Below are positions 7,079 through 15,983 of a DNA stretch of 39,491 bases, piece after piece. Below the pieces are notes generated by a model that saw only the letters and a list, made by a program, of their open reading frames with translations, was not told the origin of the DNA and made no database searches. Origin of the DNA: an uncultured Gammaproteobacteria bacterium (lineage in GTDB: Bacteria > Pseudomonadota > Gammaproteobacteria > Pseudomonadales > Azotimanducaceae); the NCBI GenBank assembly GCA_913050215.1, contig CAJXBG010000025.1:1-39491 (forward strand). Direction: 5' to 3'. The translations under genes and the position numbers were made by a program. Position 1 is the stretch's first letter; the number at the start of each line of letters is the position of its first letter.

Positions 7079-8362
7079 ATGGATCACAGCAAGCTTACTC
7101 GAAATATCGTTATTGGTATGTTCGCAGGTATTGTATTCGGCTCTCTTATTTACGCGTTTGATGTGTCGGAAGACGGCATATTTTGGGGTTTGATCGTAGA
7201 CGGGTTGCTGGACACCATCGGTAAGATTTTTATTATTAGTCTCAAGCTACTGGTTGTTCCTCTTGTATTTGTTTCTCTAGCCTGTGGTGCTAGTAGTCTT
7301 GGCAGCGGCGGCGGCATGGGCCGGGTAGGTTTGAAGACGCTGGGACTTTATCTGTTTACGACCGCTGTCGCGATCACACTCGCGCTAAGCGTCGCCACTG
7401 TGGTGGACCCAGGTGCGGGTATGGATCGTACAACCGACAGTGTGTTTATCGCGAAAGAAACCCCGTCTCTAAAAGATACGGTCATTAATATATTTCCCTC
7501 TAACCCGCTGAAGGCAATGGCTGAAGGTAATATGTTGCAGGTAATCGTCTTTGCTATATTGGTCGGGGTTGCGATCTCCAAATGTGGTGAGGTAGGAGAA
7601 CGGGTGCGGGAAACCCTGAATGACTGGAACGAAATCATCATGATGATGGTCATGATGTTGATGTCCGTCGCGCCCTACGGTGTATTTTGTCTACTGATCA
7701 GTCTGTTCGCTCGAATGGGTTTTTCCGCGATCTCAGAGCTCATCGTTTACTTTTTGGTCGTCGCTGGTGTCCTATTGCTTCACTTCCTAGTCAGTTACGG
7801 CCTAATTGTCCGTTTCATTGCCAATATTAACCCAGTGACTTTTTATAAACGAATGGCGCCTGTCATGGCTTACGGGTTCAGCACATCATCGAGTAACGCG
7901 ACGTTACCGATTACACTTGAAACCGTCGAACATAAGCTCGGGGTTAAGAAAGAGATTGCAAGCTTTACAGTGCCGTTAGGTGCAACGATCAATATGGACG
8001 GTACGGCAATTATGCAGGGCGTAGCGACGGTCTTTATTGCTTCAGCATACAATATTGATATGAGTTTTACGGACTATCTTCTAGTGATACTCACTGCGAC
8101 TCTTGCGTCAATTGGGACCGCCGGGGTGCCTGGCGTAGGGTTGATTATGCTGGCGCTGGTGTTGGATCAGGTCGGGTTACCGGTCGAGGGTATCGGCTTA
8201 ATTATTGGTGTTGACCGCCTGCTCGATATGATGAGGACATCGGTCAACGTCACTGGTGACGCGGCTGTATCTGCTGTTGTTGCTAGAAGTGAAAATAAGT
8301 TTGATATGGCTGTTTTTGAAGATAATAGGATTCAGGATCAGGTGGTCCAAAAATCGTCCTGA
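7079..8362 (+). CDS. Dicarboxylate/amino acid:cation symporter (DAACS family)
   Basis: Inner-membrane secondary transporter of the GltP/DctA/GltPh family, taking up acidic amino acids or C4-dicarboxylates with Na+ or H+. It has 427 residues. The serine-rich re-entrant loop STSSSNATLP is at 268-277 and the NMDGT cation/substrate motif at 305-309. The last helix has the pattern D379, D383, R386, N390, D394 (DRLLDMMRTSVNVTGD). The arginine equivalent to GltPh R397 and the Asn/Asp Na+ ligands are kept, so an acidic substrate such as aspartate, glutamate or a dicarboxylate is likely, with Na+ coupling. Start ATG 7079 follows a strong Shine-Dalgarno. It converges on recG with only 37 bp between them. 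Confidence 0.93.
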   Translation: MDHSKLTRNIVIGMFAGIVFGSLIYAFDVSEDGIFWGLIVDGLLDTIGKIFIISLKLLVVPLVFVSLACGASSLGSGGGMGRVGLKTLGLYLFTTAVAITLALSVATVVDPGAGMDRTTDSVFIAKETPSLKDTVINIFPSNPLKAMAEGNMLQVIVFAILVGVAISKCGEVGERVRETLNDWNEIIMMMVMMLMSVAPYGVFCLLISLFARMGFSAISELIVYFLVVAGVLLLHFLVSYGLIVRFIANINPVTFYKRMAPVMAYGFSTSSSNATLPITLETVEHKLGVKKEIASFTVPLGATINMDGTAIMQGVATVFIASAYNIDMSFTDYLLVILTATLASIGTAGVPGVGLIMLALVLDQVGLPVEGIGLIIGVDRLLDMMRTSVNVTGDAAVSAVVARSENKFDMAVFEDNRIQDQVVQKSS

Positions 8363-8399
8363 TCGAAAATTTTTTTGTGAATCGATCTGTTATAGGTCG

Positions 8400-10469
8400 T
8401 TAAACCTGTCCGGTCTGAGTCGGGTCAGTCAGCCAGCGTTCCATGAGTGCCAGAGCTGATTCTCTGTGCTCTGTCACAAGCGACTCGGAAACTGCTTTAA
8501 TATCATCGAGCATGTATTGATCACGCAAGAGATCTGCGACCCGGAATTCAATACTGCCTGATTGCCGACTGCCGAATACTTCTCCGGGTCCCCTGATTAA
8601 TAAGTCCTGTTCAGCAATATAAAAGCCATCATGACTTTCCCGCATGACATTCAAACGTTGTTTGCTCAACTGTCCTAGTGGCGGATGATAAAGTAGCAAG
8701 CAATGGCTAACGGCCTTCCCTCTGCCTATTCTGCCCCTTAACTGATGGAGTTGAGCGAGCCCAAGTCGCTCGGGGTTTTCGATAATCATGAGACTGGCGT
8801 TGGGTACATCCACACCAACTTCTATCACTGTTGTTGCGACTAGGAGGTCTATGTTACCCGCTTTGAAACGATCCATTACCTCAGATTTTTCATCTGCTTT
8901 AAGGCGACCATGGACTAAACCGACGTTGATGGCAGGCAGCAACTCGGCCAACTCGGTGGCTGTTACCTCTGCGGCCTGACAGTCAAGGACCTCTGACTCT
9001 TCAATTAAGGTGCAAACCCAGTAGGCCTGTGCGCCGTGTTTGCAAGCAACTGCAATTCGTTCGACAACCTCTCCGCGTTTGCTATCGGGCATAACATGGG
9101 TTGTGACGGGTGTTCGGCCAGGGGGTAATTCATCGATAATAGAGCAGTCCATATCTGCGTACATGCTCATTGTCAGTGTTCGTGGTATGGGAGTAGCGGT
9201 CATCACCAACTGGTGGGGTACGGTAGCGCTAGCGCCGCCTTTTTCTCGAAAAGCCATCCGTTGCTGTACACCGAATCGGTGTTGTTCATCGATGATTACC
9301 AACCCAAGGTGATGATAAATAACATCTTTTTGGAACAAAGCGTGAGTACCAATGACTACTTTCGCCTCGCCCTCGGCGATTTGCCTGATCGTTTCGAGGC
9401 GCTGTTTACCCTTCACCTTCGAAGACAACCAGGCGATCGAAATACCCAACGGTGCCAGCCACTCTGTAAAATTGACGAGATGCTGTTCAGCGAGAATCTC
9501 TGTTGGCGCCATGATACCAACTTGCACATTGTTTTCGATTGCTTGTAGTGCAGCGAACGCAGCCACAACAGTTTTACCGGAACCTACGTCGCCCTGAACA
9601 AGGCGTAACATGGGAGAAAATTTTGCAAGGTCTTGAGCGATCTCCACATGCACTTTTTGTTGAGCGTTGGTCAGTTTGAACGCCAGTCGATTGCGTAGCG
9701 CATCACATTTCTCAGCGGGTGGTTTGAAAGACACAGCGCTCTGCTTTGACATTTCTTTTCGAATGAACCGCATACTGATCTGGTGAGCGAGTAACTCTTC
9801 AAATGCCAGTCTTTGCTGAGCGGGATGGGTACCACTGTCCAGTTTGCCAAGGTCAGCGTTTGCCGGCGGAGAATGTACGTATCTCAGCGCATCAGCGAGT
9901 GGCAAAGGAAACTGGGTGTGATCTAACAGGTAGTCTTTGAGTGAAGAACCGTCCTCAATTCGCTGTAGTATCTGATTGAGCAAATTTCTTATTTTGTTCT
10001 GCCCAAGTCCTTCGGTAAGTGGGTAGACCGGGGTAAGTGTTGTCTCGAGGGGAAGCAGATGGGCGGCCTGATATTCAGGGTGGTAAATCTCAAGACCCGT
10101 CGCGCCGCGTCGTGCTTCGCCAAAACAGCGTAGCGTGGAGGCATTTTTCAGCGCGTCTTTTTGGGCGTTCGAAAAATGGAAAAAACGTAATGCTATCTTG
10201 CCAGTATCATCCTGCAGATAGGCAAGTAGACTGCGTCGTTTACCAAATGTGACATCACAAGCAACAATATTACCCTCGAGTACAACGGTGCTTCCTGGTT
10301 GCACCGCGCCAATGGGTGTGACTTTGGTTCGGTCTTCGTAGCGAAGAGGCAGATGAAAAATTAAATCAGCAACAGTGTTGATATTGAGTCGATGCAGCTT
10401 TTCTCCGAGCGCCGGACCAACGCCTTTCAGAGAGGTAACTGAAGACGTATCAAGTGTGTGCGAAGCCAT
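8400..10469 (-). CDS. recG: ATP-dependent DNA helicase RecG
   Basis: SF2 branched-DNA translocase that regresses stalled forks and unwinds Holliday and R-loop junctions. It has 689 residues against 693 in E. coli. The N-terminal wedge/OB domain begins SVTSLKGVGPALGEKL, and RYEDRTKVTPI is the conserved lead into the OB fold. Walker A GDVGSGKT is at 293-300, DEQH at 394-397 and MTATPIPRTL shortly after. Helicase motif VI is LHQLRGRIGRG, followed by the RecG C-terminal hook region with GPGEVFGSRQSG. The start lies 4 bp beyond the ridA stop codon, so spoT, ridA and recG look like one unit. Confidence 0.97.
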   Translation of the reverse strand: MASHTLDTSSVTSLKGVGPALGEKLHRLNINTVADLIFHLPLRYEDRTKVTPIGAVQPGSTVVLEGNIVACDVTFGKRRSLLAYLQDDTGKIALRFFHFSNAQKDALKNASTLRCFGEARRGATGLEIYHPEYQAAHLLPLETTLTPVYPLTEGLGQNKIRNLLNQILQRIEDGSSLKDYLLDHTQFPLPLADALRYVHSPPANADLGKLDSGTHPAQQRLAFEELLAHQISMRFIRKEMSKQSAVSFKPPAEKCDALRNRLAFKLTNAQQKVHVEIAQDLAKFSPMLRLVQGDVGSGKTVVAAFAALQAIENNVQVGIMAPTEILAEQHLVNFTEWLAPLGISIAWLSSKVKGKQRLETIRQIAEGEAKVVIGTHALFQKDVIYHHLGLVIIDEQHRFGVQQRMAFREKGGASATVPHQLVMTATPIPRTLTMSMYADMDCSIIDELPPGRTPVTTHVMPDSKRGEVVERIAVACKHGAQAYWVCTLIEESEVLDCQAAEVTATELAELLPAINVGLVHGRLKADEKSEVMDRFKAGNIDLLVATTVIEVGVDVPNASLMIIENPERLGLAQLHQLRGRIGRGKAVSHCLLLYHPPLGQLSKQRLNVMRESHDGFYIAEQDLLIRGPGEVFGSRQSGSIEFRVADLLRDQYMLDDIKAVSESLVTEHRESALALMERWLTDPTQTGQV

Positions 10470-10473
10470 TAAC

Positions 10474-10857
10474 TCAGGAAAGATCTACGATCGCATCGAC
10501 TTCCACCTGAACCCCTTTCGGTAATGCGCTCACCTCAACGACGGCCCGTGCCGGATAAGGTGCAGCAAGTCGCTGTTCCATGGCGGTATTCACTTTTGGA
10601 AAGTGGGCAAGATCGGTGAGATAGACGTTGAATTTGATGGCGTCGTCCAGTTTTGCGCCAGCCTCTACGCAAATCGCCGTTAAATTGTCGAATACCTGTT
10701 CGATCTGCGCCTCGATGTTTTCGGAAACAATTTCCATTGAGTCTGGCATTAACGGAATTTGCCCGCTGATATAAAGTGTATTGCCAGACACAACAGCTTG
10801 GGAATAGACGCCGATGGCAGCAGGTGCCTCGGTGGTGGTGATGAACTTCTTGGTCAT
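10474..10857 (-). CDS. ridA: RidA family 2-iminobutanoate/2-iminopropanoate deaminase
   Basis: Small trimeric cytoplasmic enzyme that hydrolyses reactive enamine/imine intermediates released by PLP enzymes such as threonine dehydratase. 127 residues. Family signatures are APAAIGVYSQAV near the N-terminus, LYISGQIPLMP in the middle, and PYPARAVVEVSALPKGVQVE near residues 98-117, which holds the substrate-binding arginine of the family (PARAVVEV). It sits between spoT and recG, a placement also seen in Pseudomonas-type genomes. The gaps are 18 bp to spoT and 4 bp to recG. Confidence 0.95.
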   Translation of the reverse strand: MTKKFITTTEAPAAIGVYSQAVVSGNTLYISGQIPLMPDSMEIVSENIEAQIEQVFDNLTAICVEAGAKLDDAIKFNVYLTDLAHFPKVNTAMEQRLAAPYPARAVVEVSALPKGVQVEVDAIVDLS

Positions 10858-10875
10858 AAAATGGCTTTCCCGGTC

Positions 10876-12981
10876 CTAGTTTTTGGTTCTGAGAATTTTG
10901 TTGATCCCCTTAATTAGCCGTATCCTCTTGATAACATGAGCAAGATGGATCCGATCCTTGACGGTCAACACAATATTAACAGTGCCGAGTTTCGCGTCTT
11001 TCTCAATCAAATTGATGCGCTCAATATTTGCGTCTGTATTGGTAATTGTTGACGCTAATACAGCGATAATGCCGCGCTCGTGTTCGAGTTCAACCTTGAG
11101 TTCAACTGAAAACTCCTGATCGACTTCGGTGTCCCAGCGGACATCCATGACTTCTTCTGGCTTCTCCCGAACCTCCACCATGTTCTTGCAGGTATCGGTG
11201 TGAATAACAATGCCTCGTCCCGCACTGATATGGCCGATAATCGGGTCCCCTTTTATTGGCTTGCAACACTTTGCATAGGCGACAACCATGCCCTCGGTGC
11301 CCATAATTGCCAAGGGACCAAGCATTGCGACGTCTCCTGAAACATCAGGGTTTGATGTCAATCGCCTTACGACGACGTACGCCATCAGATTGCCAAGACC
11401 GATTTCCTCGAGCAGATCATCTAGGCTATCGAGATTCTTTTCTGCCAGCATCGTTTTCATCACGGCGGGCGCTATATCGTTCAGACTCAGATCGTGTGCC
11501 TGTAGTGACCTGTCTAAAAGTCTGTGACCGAGGATCACGGATTCATTTCTCTGTTGGTTCTTAAGTGCGTGTCGAATACTGGCACGTGCTTTGCCAGTGA
11601 CAACAAAGCTTAGCCAGGCGGGATTAGGTTGGGCGCCTGGCGCAGTGATAATTTCAACAGTCTGACCGCTTTCCAGTGTGGCGCTCAAGGGCGCCAGCCT
11701 GCGATCAATTCTGCAGGCGACGCAGGTGTTACCAATATCGGTGTGCACCGCATAGGCGAAATCTACCGCGGTTGATCCTTGGGCGAGATCATAAATTTGA
11801 CCGCGCGGCGAGAAGAGATAAACCTCATCAGGGAAAAGGTCGATCTTGACGTTTTCAATGAACTCAAGGGAATTGCCCGCGCTCTGTTGAAGTTCTAGCA
11901 AGTCTTTCATCCATTCCCGGGCACGTTGATGGCTACCGCTGGGAGACTCGTCATTGGATTTGTATAACCAGTGACCAGCAATACCATTGTTGGCGACCAA
12001 TTCCATATCCTGGGTACGGATCTGAATCTCTATAGGAAGAGCATGTAATCCGAAAAGGGTGGTGTGCAATGATTGGTAGCCGTTAGCCTTGGGAATCGCA
12101 ACATAATCTTTGAACCTACCAGCAACCGGTTTGTAGAGATTGTGCACAGTGCCCAGTACGCGATAACAGGTATCGACTGAATCCACGATAATGCGGAATG
12201 CATACACATCCATGATCTCGGCAAATGATCGCCTCTTGCTTCGCATTTTGTCGTAGATGCTGTAGAGGTGTTTTTCCCTACCAAAAACTTGGGCATCAAT
12301 CTCGGCGCGATCCAATGCTGACTGTAATGCTATCAAAATCGTATTGACGTATTCGCGCCTGTTGCCTCTTGCTCTTTTAACGGCCTTCTCGATCATGCTA
12401 GATCTAAGTGGGTAGAGTGCACGAAATCCCGTTTCCTCAAATTCTACTCTGATGTTGTTCATGCCCAGTCGGTTGGCGATCGGGGCATAGATCTCGAGGG
12501 TTTCTTTCGCGATTCTTCTTTGCTTTTCGGAATTCAGGTGATCCAGGGTGCGCATGTTGTGCAGCCTGTCCGCCAACTTGATCATGATGACTCTTATATC
12601 TTTCGCCATGGCCAGAGTCATTTTTTGAAAATTCTCAGCCTGAGCCTCTGCCCTACTTTGAAAAATGTTACTGAGCTTACTAACGCCATCCACGAGATGA
12701 GCGACGTCTTCACCAAATTCTTTGCCAATCGTGTGCTTGAGAACGCCGGTGTCTTCTATGACATCGTGTAGTAGAGCAGCCATCAGACATTGGTGGTCCA
12801 TGTGCATTTCGGAAAGAATACCGGCAACAGACAGAGGGTGGGTGATATAAGGTTCGCCGGAACGCCGTGTTTGATCCTTGTGAGCTTCTTCGGCAAACAG
12901 ATAGGCATGTCGAACTTGCTCGATCTGATTCGGGTCAAGGTATCCGCCAAGTTCCACGGACAGTGAGTCAATGGTTAGCAT
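10876..12981 (-). CDS. spoT: Bifunctional (p)ppGpp synthetase/hydrolase SpoT
   Basis: Controls the stringent-response alarmone. 701 residues, the usual SpoT length. The N-terminal HD hydrolase domain is intact, with the histidine and acidic ligands in LLHDVIEDTG (residues 71-79) and KLADRLHNMRTL (135-146). The synthetase domain has RFKD at 289-292 followed by YVAIPKANGYQSLHT; the RxKD form is typical of bifunctional or SpoT enzymes rather than monofunctional RelA (ExDD). A TGS domain (FSPRGQIYDLAQGSTAVDFA) begins near 393, and an ACT domain (VELKVELEHERGIIAVLAST) closes the protein. It lies downstream of rpoZ, as in E. coli and Pseudomonas, with 146 bp containing a hairpin between them. Confidence 0.97.
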   Translation of the reverse strand: MLTIDSLSVELGGYLDPNQIEQVRHAYLFAEEAHKDQTRRSGEPYITHPLSVAGILSEMHMDHQCLMAALLHDVIEDTGVLKHTIGKEFGEDVAHLVDGVSKLSNIFQSRAEAQAENFQKMTLAMAKDIRVIMIKLADRLHNMRTLDHLNSEKQRRIAKETLEIYAPIANRLGMNNIRVEFEETGFRALYPLRSSMIEKAVKRARGNRREYVNTILIALQSALDRAEIDAQVFGREKHLYSIYDKMRSKRRSFAEIMDVYAFRIIVDSVDTCYRVLGTVHNLYKPVAGRFKDYVAIPKANGYQSLHTTLFGLHALPIEIQIRTQDMELVANNGIAGHWLYKSNDESPSGSHQRAREWMKDLLELQQSAGNSLEFIENVKIDLFPDEVYLFSPRGQIYDLAQGSTAVDFAYAVHTDIGNTCVACRIDRRLAPLSATLESGQTVEIITAPGAQPNPAWLSFVVTGKARASIRHALKNQQRNESVILGHRLLDRSLQAHDLSLNDIAPAVMKTMLAEKNLDSLDDLLEEIGLGNLMAYVVVRRLTSNPDVSGDVAMLGPLAIMGTEGMVVAYAKCCKPIKGDPIIGHISAGRGIVIHTDTCKNMVEVREKPEEVMDVRWDTEVDQEFSVELKVELEHERGIIAVLASTITNTDANIERINLIEKDAKLGTVNIVLTVKDRIHLAHVIKRIRLIKGINKILRTKN

Positions 12982-13039
12982 TGAGCTCTCCGAAAAGTGG
13001 GCCCTTGGTCATAAGCGAGATTGGTTTGTATAAAGTTAC

Positions 13040-13065
13040 ACATCGGCCATAAGCATAGCCGATGT
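13040..13065 (-). repeat. Perfect 8-bp hairpin between rpoZ and spoT
   Basis: ACATCGGC (13040-13047) and GCCGATGT (13058-13065) pair perfectly around a 10-nt loop. Neither strand has a proper U-tract after it, so it looks more like an attenuator, RNA-processing or mRNA-stability element in the rpoZ-spoT transcript than a strong terminator. Confidence 0.4.
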
Positions 13066-13127
13066 CTGGTCTTCTAATCCATAGACGGTTGGAGGGATTT
13101 ACAAATTTGCAGGGTAGTGAAGCGAAG

Positions 13128-13409
13128 CTAGAATTCGGGGTCGGCTGGTCGCTCGAATTCATCTTGTGCCACAGCGGTAAGCGCCATCAGATCGGGTTCA
13201 TCTTGCACCTTTTCGGTGAGGATATCCGCAGTGACTAAACCCTCGGCGATCTCCCGAAGTGCGAGAACAGTTGGCTTGTCGTTTTCAATAGCAACCATCG
13301 GCTCTTTTCCCTCGGTTGCGATCTGTCGCGCCCGTTTGCTTGAAACCATAACCAGTTCAAAACGGTTGTCTACATTCTCAAGACAATCTTCTACGGTTAC
13401 TCGTGCCAT
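13128..13409 (-). CDS. rpoZ: DNA-directed RNA polymerase omega subunit
   Basis: Smallest core RNA polymerase subunit. It wraps the beta' C-terminus, helps enzyme assembly and takes part in ppGpp binding in proteobacteria. 93 residues, starting [20 protein letters not shown], with the conserved block [15 protein letters not shown] and the helix [11 protein letters not shown]. The acidic C-terminal tail is normal in this family. ATG follows a strong AAAAGGAGC Shine-Dalgarno. It lies directly upstream of spoT, the enzyme making the ligand to which omega responds. A hairpin and a weak promoter-like pair (TTGTTT-17-TAAACT) lie in the 182-bp gap toward gmk. Confidence 0.96.
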   Translation of the reverse strand: MARVTVEDCLENVDNRFELVMVSSKRARQIATEGKEPMVAIENDKPTVLALREIAEGLVTADILTEKVQDEPDLMALTAVAQDEFERPADPEF

Positions 13410-13436
13410 TTTTTGCTCCTTTTACTTCGATTTGAC

Positions 13437-13455
13437 GTCGTTGAATGACAACGAC
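13437..13455 (-). repeat. Hairpin in the rpoZ leader
   Basis: GTCGTTG (13437-13443), a 5-nt loop, and CAACGAC (13449-13455) form a perfect 7-bp stem 27 bp ahead of the rpoZ start codon. It could terminate gmk weakly or shape the rpoZ 5' leader. No U-tract follows. Confidence 0.35.
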
Positions 13456-13591
13456 TGCGGCTCATTTGAAAAGCGCGCGTGCCTCAAGTTGTCGATACCT
13501 AATGGGGACCTAACCACTCCGAGCCGCGCAGTTTACCGATATTGAATGCGTAAAACAAATGCCGTTCGACGACTTTCGCTAATAGAAACCC

Positions 13592-14224
13592 TCAGGGCAT
13601 CAGACCGCGGAGCAATGGTGTGAGTTTTTCCTGGCAGGCATGCAGACGGAGGTCTTCTCCATTTCCCTGAATTAGCCGTTTTAAGTCTGAAAGCGCCACG
13701 TCAAAATTGTCGTTTATGACAATGTAGTCGAACTCGTGATAGTGCGATATCTCGTCGATTGCTTCTGCCATCCTTGCAGAAATTGTGTCCGAGTCATCCT
13801 GCCCTCTGCCATGAAGGCGACTGTTAAGCTCATGCATAGACGGCGGCAGAATAAAAATTGTGCGGGCGTCCGACATTTTCGAGCGAATCTGATCTGCCCC
13901 TTGCCAGTCAATTTCAAGGACAATATCCCGCCCTTTGCTGGTAATTCGTTCAATTTCAGATCTGCTCGTGCCGTAGTAGTTACCAAATACTTCTGCAAAC
14001 TCGGCGAATTCCCCTTTTTGCTGGAGTGCCAGGAAATTATCCTGGCTGACAAAATAGTAATTTACGCCGTCTGACTCTCCGTCTCTCTTTATGCGTGTCG
14101 TGTGTGAAATGGCTACCTCAATATTGTTGGAAGAATCGATCAGTGCTTTGACGAGACTTGTCTTACCGGCGCCTGAAGGTGCAGCTACAACAAATAGATT
14201 GCCTTGGGGTTCGATTTTAGTCAC
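13592..14224 (-). CDS. gmk: Guanylate kinase
   Basis: Phosphorylates GMP/dGMP to GDP/dGDP with ATP, in the cytoplasm. 210 residues, standard length. The P-loop APSGAGKTS is at residues 15-23, and the GMP-binding stretch SHTTRIKRDGESDGVNYYFV follows. EFAEVFGNYYGTSRSE and VLEIDWQGADQIR are the family's next blocks. Gene order yicC-gmk-rpoZ-spoT on the same strand matches Pseudomonas. The next gene, rpoZ, starts after a 182-bp gap with its own possible promoter. Confidence 0.97.
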   Translation of the reverse strand: MTKIEPQGNLFVVAAPSGAGKTSLVKALIDSSNNIEVAISHTTRIKRDGESDGVNYYFVSQDNFLALQQKGEFAEFAEVFGNYYGTSRSEIERITSKGRDIVLEIDWQGADQIRSKMSDARTIFILPPSMHELNSRLHGRGQDDSDTISARMAEAIDEISHYHEFDYIVINDNFDVALSDLKRLIQGNGEDLRLHACQEKLTPLLRGLMP

Positions 14225-14294
14225 TGGTTTCCCTTACGACTTGCCTAGTTTTACATTTATGAGCGGCTAAACGCCGAATTTCACCGAGCGCATT

Positions 14295-15149
14295 CTATTC
14301 AATATTCTGAATCTGTTCGCGCATTTGTTCTATAGCTACTTTGAGCTCCACGGCCTGAATTGTTGTGTTGGTAGCCACCGCTTTCGATGACAGCGTATTT
14401 GCCTCTCGATTGAGTTCCTGCATAAGGAAGTCTAGTCGGCGTCCCACCGCTTCTTTGCTATCAAGTGTGGCGCTGACTTCTTCAATGTGTGTGTTGAGTC
14501 GATCTAGTTCTTCTGCAACATCTGACTTTTGGGCCATGATGACCAATTCCTGTTCTATTCTGCCTGGATCAGCATCAATGTTAAGATCATTTAGCTTAGA
14601 GATCATCTTATCTCTTTGGCGTGCGCTAATAATTGGCGCCTCGGTCGCAGCCTGATCGACGATAGAGCGAAGATCGGCAAGTTTTTCTAGGATAATTTTC
14701 CTGAGTTCTGCGCCCTCTGATGATCTCATCTCGATGAGTTGGGCTAAGGCTGAATCAAAGAGTTCAACGACAGTTTTCTTAATGGATTCTTCGTCTTCGG
14801 TTGGTTCACTGAGAATCCCCGGCCATTTGAGTACCTCTAACGGGTTTACCGGGGCCACTGTTTCAAGCTTCGGGATGATAGTCGCTAGAGCACCGGTGAG
14901 ATCTTCGAGCAGCTTTTCATCAATAGAAAGACTGGCTTCTGAAGCTTGGGAGTGCCCGATGCGTAGCTGACAGTCAATTTTGCCTCTGTTAAGCCGCGCT
15001 TTCAGTTTATTTCTCAGACTTATCTCTAAAGAGCGAAAGGCATCAGGTACCTTTAACCCAACTTCTAGATAGCGATGATTTACCGATCTGATTTCCCAAG
15101 AAATATGTCCTGATTCACTACGAGCAAAAGCCGTCATACTTTTTGTCAT
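14295..15149 (-). CDS. yicC: YicC family endoribonuclease
   Basis: YicC proteins are stress-linked endoribonucleases described as acting on small RNAs. 284 residues, near the E. coli length. It opens MTKSMTAFARSE, with the signature WEIRSVNHRYLEVGLKVP. The C-terminal DUF1732 region contains RIEQELVIMAQKSDVAEELDRL and LDFLMQELNREANTLSSKA, the most conserved part of the family. It is divergent from rph across 111 bp and lies upstream of gmk with a 70-bp gap, so it probably leads the yicC-gmk transcript. Confidence 0.95.
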   Translation of the reverse strand: MTKSMTAFARSESGHISWEIRSVNHRYLEVGLKVPDAFRSLEISLRNKLKARLNRGKIDCQLRIGHSQASEASLSIDEKLLEDLTGALATIIPKLETVAPVNPLEVLKWPGILSEPTEDEESIKKTVVELFDSALAQLIEMRSSEGAELRKIILEKLADLRSIVDQAATEAPIISARQRDKMISKLNDLNIDADPGRIEQELVIMAQKSDVAEELDRLNTHIEEVSATLDSKEAVGRRLDFLMQELNREANTLSSKAVATNTTIQAVELKVAIEQMREQIQNIE

Positions 15150-15203
15150 TGCATCTGTTCCTGAAGCTAACCCATACGGGCAATTTTTTTGAGCTGATAA
15201 ATT

Positions 15204-15235
15204 TTCGGATTAAAGTATCCGAAGCGCAGTATAAT
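15204..15235 (+). promoter_or_regulatory. rph-pyrE promoter with a perfect dyad over the -35 region
   Basis: TATAAT (15230-15235) is a consensus -10, 25 bp ahead of rph, with no good -35. The -35 region is covered instead by the perfect inverted repeat TTCGGAT (15204-15210), six bases, ATCCGAA (15217-15223). Such placement suggests a regulator that either blocks or replaces -35 contacts. The same dyad could affect the divergent yicC. Confidence 0.6.
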
Positions 15236-15260
15236 GGAGTTTTAAACTGAAGGAGAGGAA

Positions 15261-15983
15261 ATGGGTTCTCAAACAAGCCAACGTCCCAATGGCAGGAGCA
15301 ATGATGCGCTACGCCCGATTACAATTGAACGAGGATTTACCCGACACGCCGAGGGTTCAGTACTCATTTCGTTTGGAGATACTAAGGTGATATGTACAGC
15401 GAGCGTCGATTCTGGCGTGCCCTCTTTTCTCCGGGGTAAAGGGCAGGGTTGGATAACCTCGGAATATGGGATGTTGCCGCGATCTACGAATACGCGAATG
15501 GATCGGGAAGCGGCGCGAGGTAAACAGAGTGGGCGAACGGTTGAAATTCAACGTTTAATAGGACGCTCACTTCGAAGCTGTGTTGATATGAAAGCGTTGG
15601 GCGAGTACACAATCAGGTTGGATTGCGATGTGATACAGGCTGACGGAGGCACCAGAACAGCGTCAATAACGGGTGCATGTATCGCTCTGTATGATGCGGT
15701 CTCAGGTTTAAACTTAAAGAAAAACCCCTTCAAGCAGTGGGTTGGTGCGGTATCTGTGGGTGTTGTTAATGACACACCAGTACTAGATCTTGAGTATATA
15801 GAAGATTCAAAAGCTGAAACTGACATGAACGTTGTGATGTCAGAAGATGGCCGGTTTATCGAAGTTCAGGGGACGGCGGAAGGTAACCCATTTAGTCGAG
15901 AAGAACTCGATCAGATGCTTGCGCTCGGTGAAAAAGGGATTCGTGAGTTGCTTGAGTTTCAGAAAAAGAGTGTCGGAGCCTAG
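15261..15983 (+). CDS. rph: Ribonuclease PH
   Basis: Phosphate-dependent 3'-5' exoribonuclease that trims tRNA 3' ends. It forms a hexameric ring in the cytoplasm. 240 residues. Family blocks are [51 protein letters not shown] and [14 protein letters not shown] (121-134), then [23 protein letters not shown] 15261 has a strong AAGGAGAGGA ribosome site. The pyrE start codon follows the stop codon directly, so the pair is translationally coupled, as in E. coli. Unlike the truncated rph of E. coli K-12, the C-terminus is intact here. Confidence 0.97.
   Translation: MGSQTSQRPNGRSNDALRPITIERGFTRHAEGSVLISFGDTKVICTASVDSGVPSFLRGKGQGWITSEYGMLPRSTNTRMDREAARGKQSGRTVEIQRLIGRSLRSCVDMKALGEYTIRLDCDVIQADGGTRTASITGACIALYDAVSGLNLKKNPFKQWVGAVSVGVVNDTPVLDLEYIEDSKAETDMNVVMSEDGRFIEVQGTAEGNPFSREELDQMLALGEKGIRELLEFQKKSVGA

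Noticed and set aside
8361-8387. GATCGA...TCGATC stem between the symporter and recG as a terminator
   Set aside because: Only six pairs, with the T-run in the loop rather than after the stem.
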